Source of the DNA: Fasciola hepatica
Taxonomy: Eukaryota > Platyhelminthes > Trematoda > Plagiorchiida > Fasciolidae
Length of the DNA stretch: 64,000 nt
Direction: 5' to 3'
NCBI GenBank assembly: GCA_948099385.1
Contig: CANUEZ040000020.1
Span: forward strand, 8,278,501-8,342,500
The notes beneath the pieces were generated by a model. That model did no database searches, had not been told where the DNA came from, and was given only the letters and a program-made list of their open reading frames with translations. A program made the position numbers and the translations under genes. This document shows, piece after piece, positions 11,306 through 20,244 of this stretch (within the stretch, counting starts at the first letter, position 1; each line of letters begins with the position of its first letter).

Positions 11306-12205
11306 ATGGCCCAAGAAGCAGAAAAGAAGTGTATACAGAGAGAGCGCAAGCATGAGACTGGCGACTACGACACTTCCGATAGATCGGGATGCAATAAGAC
11401 AGGGAACCCCGCGCCGGTCGCCGACTACAAAACACCATAAATTGATTTGCCAAGAGTGGAAGTAACGGTTTTCGACGGGCGATCTGGACACTACTGCAAG
11501 TTTGTCAAGCAGTTCGAGACGTTCGTCGAAAATAAGGTAACCGACCCCGGGCAAAGGCTTCTCTACCTGACTCACTACTGTCGAAGCCGAGCAAGAGAAG
11601 CTATCGACGGGTGCACCATGCTCGACCCGGAACAAATCTACATAAGAGCAAGGAAGATTCTAAGGAACTTGTTTGGCCAACCGTTCAAAGTAGCCCGTAA
11701 CCTAGTAGAAGGCGTGATGGTAGAGGCAAAGAGAACCAAGGGCGACGTCTGCACAATGGCCGACCTGGTGATTAACATGCAAAACTGCTCAATAGCCCTC
11801 GGCCATTTAGGTTACCGGGCTGACCTAGACGCCATGCACACTTTAGAAAACATAGTCCGTCACCTTTCTCCCGAACTACAGGGTCGGTGGGCGGAAGAAG
11901 CAGAACGGATAAGCCAAAGCGACAGGGAGGCTAACTGCGAAGACCTGACCGAATACTTGGACAGACAAACGAAGATAGCTGACAGCAGGTTCGGCCGACT
12001 TATCCGGGACAGCAACCAAGCAAACAAGCCCAGTACTAGCCAGGCTCAAACCCCTGCATGGGAACATCCGAAATACCAAACTTGGACCAATGCACACGCC
12101 ATTTCACGAGAAGCCACTGGGCAACCAAATTGCAGATCATGTGGTGCTAGCCATGGACCTCCAGAATGCACCAAACTCGGCAACTCCACAATAACCGAAC
12201 GGTGA
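11306..12205 (+). pseudogene. gag: BEL-2 gag
   Basis: The structural protein of a BEL/Pao element. The ATG at 11306 is in frame with the long open stretch, but a TAA at 11438-11440 interrupts it after 44 codons. From 11447 the frame is open for about 250 codons. It includes VEVTVFDGRSGHYCKFVKQF and a REAIDGCTMLDPEQ segment, both typical of BEL Gag, then long helical segments, and a C-terminal zinc knuckle CRSCGASHGPPEC near 12130-12170. Translation stops at TGA 12203-12205, and pol continues in the same frame straight after. The missing start of the long frame and the stop placement make the gene inactive as read. The TGA could be a readthrough site (see findings). Confidence 0.85.
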
Positions 12206-15200
12206 GGAATGGCTAGGATGGCAGGAACGTGTTTTATTTGTCTCACCACCACGCACTGGGCGGCAGCTTGTAGGACAAGGAGCCGATGTGATTACGAGGG
12301 CTGCACGGGCAGACACCATGGATTGCTGCACCAGGCGAGAGTAACCTTGCCCGAGGAGAGTACCAAGCCCAGTGTTATTTGTTCAACGTCGCGGTCTTCC
12401 AGTAAACCGATACGTTCAGGCGTAGTTGCCGTGGGAGTAGTGGCCACAACTGGGGTGGTCAAAGCGTTGGCCTTCATAGACAGTGGCTCGGATACCACGC
12501 TAGTAAGGAAGGAGCTCTCAGAGAGATATGGGATCAGAGGGAATCAATCTTCATCAGCAGTGGGCACAGTGAGTGGCACCGAAGTCATCCAGTCGACCAA
12601 ACTGCAGCTACAACTCGTTTCCTTGGTCAGCAAAGATAAAGCAGAAACTCTAGAAGCATTCGCCATAAAGGATCTGCCGATGAGAGCATCTCGGTCAGTG
12701 CAATCGATTCTGACTCAGTGGCCACATCCCAACGAAGTTACGATCGAGGAGTGGCAGAATAACGAAATTGATCTGCTGGTCGGTTGTGGTGTACCTGAGG
12801 CGCATTGGGTCATGGGTCAAATAATAGGAAGCTGCAAAGCACCCTATGCAGTACGCACTATATTTGACCGGACTTTTTATGGCAATACAGATGGAAAATG
12901 CGGCAAACAAATCCAAATCAACTGCACTTCGGTGGAAACGGCGAACATTGAACAGGCACTCCAACAGCTGTATAACGCAGAATTTGCCGACCTGGCCATT
13001 GATAGAGACGCTCCATCACGAGAAGATAGGTCGGCTCTGAAAATGGTAGCCGAGAACGCTAAGTATATAATGAATCGTTTCCAGGTTCCTGTCCCGTGGA
13101 GACCTAACATGAAACCTATGCCAAACAGCCGAGAAATGGCTCCGAAAAGATTATGCTTCCTCAAAACCAGGCTGATTCGGGAACCTCAATTGAGGATAGA
13201 ATACACGCGGGCCATGCATGATAACATCGACTTGGGTTATATGGAAATAGTGGTTACTGCGGTTATCAGCGCAAATTTTAAGTGGTACCTACCCCATCAC
13301 CTGGTCGTGAACCCAAAGAAACCGAGGAAGGTCAGATTGGTTTTCGATTGTGCTGCGAAATGTCAGGTTGTGTCGCTCAAAAACCATATACTACAGGGCC
13401 CAGACTGGACAACTCCACTAAACGAACTTTTATTGTTTTCGGCTGGAAAATTGGCCGCCTCTGCGGATATACGTGAAATGTTTCTAAAAGTGAAGATGCC
13501 CGTTGATGATAAGGACGCCTTTCCTCTCCTCTAGTGGCCTGGAAACGACGCAAATCGCTCACCAGACAAGTACAGGCTGACCGTTCATCCCTTTGGGACG
13601 GTATCATCCCCCTTCTGTGCTAATTTTGCCCTCCGAGAAACCCTCAAGCTTTTCGGCGGCACCAGCAGTTTGCTAGGAAGAGCAATGGACCACTTCTACA
13701 TGGAGAATTGTCTGTGCTCCTTTGACGACGCAAACGCTGCTATTCTCCATATGACCGAACTGATCGCCACTCCACAGGCCGGGGGATTCAACCTCACTAA
13801 ATGGACCTCCAACAGCCAGGAGGTGCTCAATGTTATCCCGAAGTCTGAGAAAATGGAGTGCACGAGAGTGCTTTTAATATCCTCTTCACCAACGGAGGGC
13901 AGGCTTGGCCTTCAGTGGAAACGCAGAGGTGACGAATTCATTTTCACTTTGAACCTACCCAAACGACCAGTCACACGGAGGGGAATCCTATCGTCAGTCT
14001 CAAGCCTCTATGACCCCCTAGGTTTCGTTTCGCCGTGGTTGTTACCGGGAAAGTGCTAGCTGCAACCGCTATGCCAAGGAGGGACAGGTTGGGACGAACC
14101 TCTCCAGGATGACGACGATAAGCGATGGCGCGAATGGCCGCACTGCCTGGAGCAACTTGGTGGGATCAAGAAACAAAGATGCTTAACAGGAATCGAGTGC
14201 ACAAATGACGCCCAACTCCACTTATTTTCCGGTGCATCAGAAAAAGGCTACGGGATAGTTGCTTACCTCTGCTGGGTGGACAAAAATGGTGGGCGGCACA
14301 GCCAGATACTATTCGCAAAGGCGAGAGTGGCTCCGCTGAAAACGGTGTCGATTCCAAGGCTGGAACTGACGGCGTAAGTACTGGCCGTGAAAGCCGCAAC
14401 ACTGATTAGGAGATGCTTCGATCGGATAAACTGGGAACCAAACTTTTGGACTGACTCAGCCGCGATACTACATTACATAAAAGACATTACTACTCGTTTT
14501 AACAATTTCATGGCCAACAGATTCACTATAATCCACGAGTCGACTAAAACCGATCAATGGCACTATGTATAATCCGCCAGTAACCAGGCCAACTTCTGCT
14601 CAAGAGACCCGAAAACACTAGAGAGGCTGCGGATGTGGACAACGGGACCGGGTTTCCCAACTGCAGCTAAAGAGATGTGGCCAACGCTATTAATACCTAA
14701 GGCTGATGATGGCGATATCGAGACTAAAAGACTGATACTGGATACAAACTTCACGGGAAGCGTAAGCCTAATAGAAAAACTGTGCCAATTTCCCAACTGG
14801 ACAAAAATGTTAAGAGCCGTGGTCTGGTGTACACAATACAAAATACTCTTATTGATTATGAAAGGCGCAAGACCACAAAACACATTGAATGTGGGGGCGA
14901 TACCACCGGGCGAGCTGAATCAAGCCAAACTCGACATTCTACGCCTACTACAACTAGACGCTTTCCCGTTCGAGGCCCGCGAGCTAGCCGGGATATATGA
15001 TAACACCAAAGAAAGCAGGCTGTTGCACAGCAGTATCCGAAACCTAAACCCCATGCGAACCAACGGACTACTGAGAGTTGGAGGGCAGCTGACGAATTCA
15101 AATCTAGAGTACGAAACAAAACACTCCATAATAATCCCTGGTGACCACTACATAACGGGATGCCTGATAGACCATATACATCGAGGAGAGGGACACGCAG

Positions 15201-15899
15201 GTTTGAATCACTTACTGAACACTATACGTCGGCGATTTTGGGTGGCAAAGGGATCAGCGACGGCCAAGCGAGTCATAGGCAACTACATCACTTGTCGTCG
15301 CCGGGGAGCGGTAGCAGGCCAACAAATGATTTCCCCCCCTTCCAGCCGTAGGTATTCAACCGGGATGGTGCCCGCTCGTGGAAAATGGCATCGACTGCTT
15401 TGGCCCGTTATTTGTACAACAGCAAAGAAGCACCCAACAGAGGTATGGATGCCCGATAACATGTTTACAATCCAGAGCAGTCCATCTTGAAGTAGTGCAT
15501 AATATGACCACTGATTCATTTCTAATGGCCTTTCAAAGGTTCATCGCGAGGCGGAGCGTCCCCAAGAATGTATACTCAGACAATGGCTCGAACTTCTTCG
15601 GGGCTAACAAGGAGTTAGAGAAATGGTGGAACCGCCTGGACCACGCCAAAATACGAAAGAAGACTGTAGCAAAGAGGTTAGAATGGCTATTCAATCTACC
15701 TTATGCCAGTCATCGTGGTGGCGTTTGGGAAAGGCTGATACGATCGAATAGGAAAATACCCACGGCCCTGACCTCGCAACAAACCCTCGAAGATGAGAAG
15801 CTGACTACTTCACTAACAGAAGTAGAACGCATATTGAACAACAGACCCCTGGTGCCGATCGTCCCGGACCTGGAAGGCGAACCGGCACTCACCCTTGAC
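12206..15899 (+). pseudogene. pol: BEL-2 pol (protease, RT, RNase H, integrase N-part)
   Basis: In frame with gag after the TGA. Domains in order: a knuckle CFICLTTTHWAAAC (12227-12271) with a GRHHGLLH block; an aspartic protease with DSGSDTTL at 12479-12502; an RT lead-in YLPHHLVVNPKKP and LVFDCAAK, then ADIREMF with the first catalytic Asp near 13466. The YxDD box reads YMEN at 13697-13708, so both Asp are lost. A DPLGFVSPW segment lies near 14010. RNase H reads FSGASEKGYG with Gly at 14231-14233 in place of its first catalytic Asp. The integrase N-terminal zinc region lies near 15170-15300, and the core has D at 15393, D at 15579 and E at 15729. Stops lie at 13532, 14057, 14375 and 14570, with a frameshift near 15350. 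Confidence 0.9.
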
Positions 15900-15909
15900 G
15901 ACCTGTTAA
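15900..15909. repeat. Left target-site duplication of the PLE
   Basis: gacctgttaa, identical to 18700-18709. It lies inside the BEL-2 integrase frame. Confidence 0.85.
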
Positions 15910-15921
15910 AATCATATAAAA

Positions 15922-16022
15922 GATGGTTGTGCTGAAATGGTCAAGGGTCATTCGGATTGGGCGTGGTTTGTGGGGGAGACGCCTTGAGGTTAGATCGACG
16001 TGTCCATCTGCACGACCAGGTC
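15922..16022 (+). repeat. PLE inverted repeat, left arm
   Basis: 101 bp, reverse complement of 18505-18605 with a handful of mismatches and no indel. Confidence 0.88.
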
Positions 16023-16028
16023 TATGAG

Positions 16029-16062
16029 AACGTGTTCTGATGTCACAATGTGCATATTCCGG
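16029..16062 (+). repeat. 34-bp direct repeat of the PLE 3' end (left)
   Basis: Identical to 18666-18699, which is the exact right end of the PLE. Here it marks the junction between a short upstream partial copy and the body. Confidence 0.88.
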
Positions 16063-17781
16063 AATCTAAAGCATAACAAGGAGCCATGCGTGGTGAAGGA
16101 TCTGAATAAGTTCCTCGGTTTCTCCGCGCGCCTTGCCGAGGCAAATGTATTCATCCGGTTCATCGACATTTGTGTAGAAAGTAGTGTGTTCCCAGAACAA
16201 CATTGGAAAGTTTTACGTCGTAACCGAATTTATCTCAACTTTAAAACGCTTCATAGGCATGCACTGAACCAACGCAACACAATGTGTTCCAAACTACCAG
16301 AATATGAAAGAAATCTATTTCAGCGGCAAGCTACCATGGATAACTTACCTCAATGGGAACGCGAAGAATTCTCGGATTATGTGCGCTCAGTAAAAGACAC
16401 CAGGTTCAAAAAAGATTGGAGAAGCTTAACGGCAGCTAAACCACAGTAAAATTTTCCCGCACAACGTGAACGTTATGTGCACAGTTTATCGAACTTGGAA
16501 GTGAGTCCCATCCTCACCGAAGCGTTATCGCTTGGTGTGAGTTTTTGTTGTCCACGTCGTAAAATAGGTCAGTTAGAAACAGAAGTTCAGTTCGAAAACC
16601 TTTTATCAAAAACTCGCAATCTAGTACCCAGATCGTCAGAAGAACTCGAACGATTTAAAGCCACACTTGTTGACTGCTGCTATCAGTAGCGCAAGTATAC
16701 CCCGCGCAACCAAGAGCCGATAACTCAAGGGCATTTAGAAGAACTAAAGGATATGCAACGACCAAAAACGACATCATAATAAGCAGACCCGACAAGGGCT
16801 CCGGGGTGGCGATTAGGAACAGAATCGACTATATCAGAAAAATGTCTCATCTACTCTCGGACAAAACAAAATTCACGCAGTCGCCAGGAGAACGAGAAAA
16901 AACGACCTATGCTGAGAAACAGATTATAAGAGTACTGAAGTCTGTGAAAGATCGAGGCTATTTAGACCAAATCACCTTCGAAACAATCAAACCATGCGGG
17001 TCCACCATTCCACTGTTATATAGGCTACCCAAGACTCATAAAACAAGCACACCTTTAAGACCATTTCTCTCTATGATTAACTCGCCTTACCATGAAACAG
17101 CCAAATGGCTGGCAGCTAAACTGGAACCCATATGCAGGAGTCTCGCCAAGTAGTCTCAAAGATTCATTTGAATTTGTTTAGGCCATCAAACCCCGAAACA
17201 CAAGAAATGTTCAAATGTTTTCTCTGGATGTGACCTCGCTTTTCACCAACGTACCCATCTTAGAGAGTATTGATTTCGTTTGTGACCACACTGAAACCAA
17301 TCAAGTGTCGGTAAACATACCACGGAAGGACCTGAAAGAACTCCTTCTCAGGTGTACTTTTGACGTCCAATTTCCATTTAACGAAAAGCTCTATCGTCAA
17401 TGTGACGGTGTAGCCACGGGATCATTATTAGGCCCAGTCTTAGCGGACATATTCATGGCGAAACTAGAGAGCGCGACATTGAAACGGGAGATCCAAGAAA
17501 TGAACTTATATCGGCGGTATATGGATGATATTTTCTGCCCTAGAACTGAGGGAACCGATGTAGAAAAGACGAAACAGACGTTCAACTATGCTCATAAAAC
17601 CATTCAAATCACGGTGGAGACGGAAAAGGACGACACACTGGCCTTTCTGGATGCCTCCATACACAGGAACACCAATGGGACAGTCGAAAGAGGGATACAT
17701 AGAAAGCAAACGTGGGCTGAACAGTACACCAACTTACTCAGTTTTGTACCTATACGATATAAAAGAAACCTAGTCCAATGA
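16063..17781 (+). pseudogene. PLE reverse transcriptase
   Basis: The RT of a Penelope-like element, which primes reverse transcription at a nicked target. The N-terminal region is helical and charged and is interrupted by TAA at 16447-16449. The RT finger reads ISRPDKGSGVAIRNR (split in this copy by two extra bases near 16765). YRLPKTHKTSTPLRPFLS lies near 17020-17070. The palm has FSLDVTSLFTNVP at about 17218-17256, DGVATGSLLGP near 17404-17436, and YMDDIF at 17518-17535 with both catalytic Asp present. Lesions in this copy: TAG at 16687-16689, the 2-bp insertion, TAG at 17151-17153 with a frame change, and a further TAG near 17180. The thumb ends with FLDASIHR and the YTNLLSFVPIRYKRNL block. 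Copy B lacks the TAG at 16687 and the 2-bp insertion. Confidence 0.9.
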
Positions 17782-18458
17782 TTAGCCTCGCGAGTAGGAA
17801 ATTTATGCTCATAGGAGACCAAAGAAGAAGAACTGCATTTAGTTAAAAACGCTCTCAGGGAAAACGTTTACCCTGAGCGGTTTATAGAACAAAATCTGGG
17901 GTATAGACCCAAATGTGCTCCAAGTTATGGCGTTCCCAAGAAGAAGCTGTTTATCCGTATGCCATTCAAAGGACACGCCCTATCGGACCTTATCAACTGA
18001 CGTTTAACACTTGCGGTGAGTGGGATATTCAACTCAGCCTGCGTTGCCTGTGTATTCGCAAGCTCCCCATTATCCGAAATTCTAATAAAGATGTGTTGCC
18101 AATGCTGGCCAACTCAATGGTAATCTATTTGTTCAGGTGCAAATGTAATGCAACCTACACTGGCCGAACGGCAAGGCAACTATCCCAAAGAATTAAGGAA
18201 TACTGTCCACGATGGCTACAACATGGAGGAACACGAACCATAGGGAGTGCGATCCTCGGATATCTGGTAGACTCAGGTCATCAAATAAGCACAGGTTCAG
18301 CATTTAAAATCATCTATCGAGTGCCCCCAATCCCCACAAGCACATCCGCTTACACACACTGGCCACCGCGGAGGCGATTAACATCCGTCTTTTCGCGCCT
18401 GCCCTGTGTACACAGAAGAAGTTCGTCCAAGCCCTTTAATTACCCTGGCCGCAAGTGA
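17782..18458 (+). pseudogene. PLE GIY-YIG endonuclease region
   Basis: The C-terminal nuclease that would cut the target. After a connector with KKKLFIRMPFKGHALSDL (17940-17990, then a frameshift), the frame at about 18080-18240 reads VIYLFRCKCNATYTGRTARQ followed by LSQRIKEY. It keeps the two Tyr segments, the GRT loop and the catalytic Arg of the GIY-YIG fold. A CKC pair sits between the two Tyr strands, as in EN-positive PLEs. The frame stays open to 18458, but its last part may be out of frame. The family is well recognised, while integrity is poor. Confidence 0.82.
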
Positions 18459-18504
18459 ACTACCCCCACCCCAGTCACTCAACGCCGAACAATGTGACCA
18501 TCAC

Positions 18505-18605
18505 GACCTAGTCGTGCAGATGGACACGCCGATCTAACCTCAACGCGTCTCTCCCACAAACCACGTCCAATCCGAATGACCCTTGACCATTTCAGCACAA
18601 CCATC
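18505..18605 (-). repeat. PLE inverted repeat, right arm
   Basis: The partner of 15922-16022, located in the PLE 3' UTR about 60 bp before the terminal 34-bp repeat. Confidence 0.88.
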
Positions 18606-18665
18606 CCTTATGTTATTTGTAAAGACCGGAGAATGAATCATTGAAAACAATTGTTTATCTCTGGA

Positions 18666-18699
18666 AACGTGTTCTGATGTCACAATGTGCATATTCCGG
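18666..18699 (+). repeat. 34-bp PLE 3' terminus
   Basis: Ends at the right target duplication. An independent relic at 30821-30954 ends at the equivalent base, which supports this as the true element end. Confidence 0.85.
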
Positions 18700-18709
18700 G
18701 ACCTGTTAA
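18700..18709. repeat. Right target-site duplication of the PLE
   Basis: gacctgttaa, followed by resumed BEL-2 integrase coding sequence. Confidence 0.85.
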
Positions 18710-19119
18710 TACTTCGGTCAAAAGCAGGAGCAACCATACCGAAAACCCTGCGTGGAACGTACATCGTTCGGTGGAAACAAGTGAACCACCTGACACAGGC
18801 TTTCTGGAAATGATGGACGAGGGAGTACTTACCGATACTGCAGCTTCGGCAAAAGTGGACCTCCAAACAGAGGTCGTTCAGACGTGGCGATGTGGTCATC
18901 CTCGTGGAGAGCCACGTAAGTAAAGACGATTAGCCAGTTGGAGTGATCAAGGACTGCCGTACAGAAATCGATGGCCTCATGCGCACGGTGGTGGTGAGAA
19001 CGGGCAAAGGAGACCTGTTGAGAGATATACATGAAACATGTCTACTTGAAGGTGATAGTGACGCCGGCGAAGCCGATGCCACAGACCAAGCTATATCCAT
19101 GTCCGCTGACACCAGATGA
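18710..19119 (+). pseudogene. pol: BEL-2 integrase C-terminal domain
   Basis: The end of the BEL-2 polyprotein, separated from its start by the PLE. It reads RWKQVNHLTQAFW, then REYLPILQLRQKW, then FRRGDVVIL and a PVGVIKDC segment. This is the W/Q.L...FW..W..EYL, RqKW, GDVV and WPlG series that ends BEL integrases and binds DNA. TGA at 18811-18813 and a TAG near 18931 interrupt it. It ends at TGA 19117-19119. The fact that these motifs continue exactly where 15899 left off proves that the PLE interrupts this element. Confidence 0.87.
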
Positions 19120-19863
19120 AGCTGAATTCATTTATTTATCCCTCATGCATTCTCCCGTAGGTTCCAACCCTTCACACCTTCTTTGAAGTATATTTGTGTT
19201 TAATTTCATACGGTGTTCACGATTTACTATTTAGTCAGTTGTGCAAACCTTAGTTTATCACACGACACAACATTGCATGTAGAAGTATCGGAGCTTAGGT
19301 CACGCACACACGCCTACACTTTACTCGTTTATGCCACGCAGTCCCCGTCAAACACGTTACAGTGCTCACAGTCTTTCTTTGACGTCAAAGAAAGTCCTCC
19401 TTTGATGTATGGTGATAATTGTGATTCCATCATACACCCAGACACATACGCACATACCCGATGCACGCTATGTCCAGCAACCCCTATCATACATGCGACG
19501 GCTTTCGCAATTTGCTTTTGTTGACGTTACTGAAATGTCTTTTCCATATTTGGAGGTGGCGGCTATTACATCATATCCACACACACACACTCACGTAAGC
19601 ACATACAGCCGGGGCAGGACGGCCTTTCCAAGGACAGCATCTATATGCCCCCTTCGCGCCCGCCATCGGTCAGTCGTTCTCGTGGATGATGTAGAAAAGC
19701 CTCGCGTCCATGTGGCCAACGGATCAGGTGCGACCGTGAGTAGAAAGTTGACGACAAGCATCAGGAGCGCACTGGCAGCAGGGCCTAGGCAAGCATGAAG
19801 AATCGGTACCATTATACCAAACCTTTGACTCTGCTAAAGATTCGGGGGGATTTTGGTGGGCGG
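19120..19863 (+). other. BEL-2 3' untranslated region
   Basis: About 740 bp between integrase and 3' LTR. It holds two overlapping short frames (103 and 129 codons) rich in His/Thr from CA-repeat-like DNA (about 19570-19600), with no signal peptide or membrane pattern of an envelope gene. A G-run ttcggggggattttggtggg at 19841-19860 may be the polypurine tract but is not ideally placed. Confidence 0.6.
19373..19394. promoter_or_regulatory. 22-bp perfect palindrome with TGACGTCA core
   Basis: ctttctttgac and its reverse complement meet at the centre. The core TGACGTCA (19380-19387) is the consensus CRE/ATF site. It is conserved in copy B at 56100-56121. A regulatory role is inference. Confidence 0.4.
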
Positions 19864-20239
19864 TGTAACGACCGGTCGAGGAATATCCCCCTAAAACCTT
19901 TGCGATTCAGTGTTTTTCTTAACATCACTCACTTATTTACACTATTGACGTGTCCTTACGAACTGTTTGTTTTTATGGACCAATTGTTGTTTGTTCACGC
20001 CCAGAGCGCTGCCTTGTCATATCCTTGTTCTAGACCTGCGTGACACACGTGCCCCTTTCTCGCACACCGCAATTCAGTTTCTCGTTTGTTCCGTCCTTTT
20101 GATCTCAATATTGAGGTTGTATCTTTTTGGTGTCATTGTTCATTCAATAACCTAGTATCGTAGAATATCACGGATAGTCGCTATTTGATTTCGGGATCCG
20201 TGGCGAATTTGGCTACGCATTGCTCGGACGTGTGTTGCA
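19864..20239 (+). repeat. 3' LTR of BEL-2
   Basis: 376 bp, starting tgtaac and ending tgttgca. It pairs with 10668-11043. Confidence 0.88.
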
Positions 20240-20244
20240 ATGGC
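20240..20244. repeat. Right target-site duplication of BEL-2
   Basis: atggc, the partner of atgac at 10663-10667. Confidence 0.6.

Larger units (their letters stand above)
15910..18699 (+). mobile_element. Penelope-like element nested in BEL-2
   Basis: A 2790-bp insert bounded by the 10-bp duplication gacctgttaa. It encodes a Penelope-type RT and a GIY-YIG endonuclease, the EN-positive PLE architecture. Its left end is compound: a 101-bp piece inverted relative to the element's own 3' UTR, then a direct copy of the 34-bp 3' terminus, then the body starting near 16063. This resembles the terminal-repeat structure known for PLEs, with partial tandem and inverted 5' ends. The coding part is broken by stops and frameshifts. 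Confidence 0.9.
10668..20239 (+). mobile_element. BEL-2, BEL/Pao retrotransposon with nested PLE
   Basis: 5' LTR, gag, protease, RT, RNase H, integrase and 3' LTR in canonical BEL/Pao order, with no envelope-like frame. Without the PLE and its duplicated target (2800 bp) the element would be about 6.8 kb. The LTRs have equal length and I count six differences, all transitions. Six in-frame stops, one or more frameshifts and lost catalytic residues make it defective. It sits inside the endonuclease of LINE-A. Confidence 0.88.

Noticed and set aside
11306..15899. Alternative genetic code explaining the stops
   Set aside because: All three stop codons occur in frame (TAA, TAG, TGA), and most sit where relatives have varied sense codons, so decay is simpler.
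18664..18699. Hammerhead ribozyme in the PLE terminal repeat (ggaaac ... ctgatg)
   Set aside because: PLEs can carry hammerheads, but the core here reads ctgatgt, not ctgatga, and I could not pair the required stems.
19213..19798. Envelope-like or extra gene after BEL-2 integrase
   Set aside because: The two frames overlap and are shaped by CA-rich DNA. There is no signal peptide, membrane span or Cys pattern.
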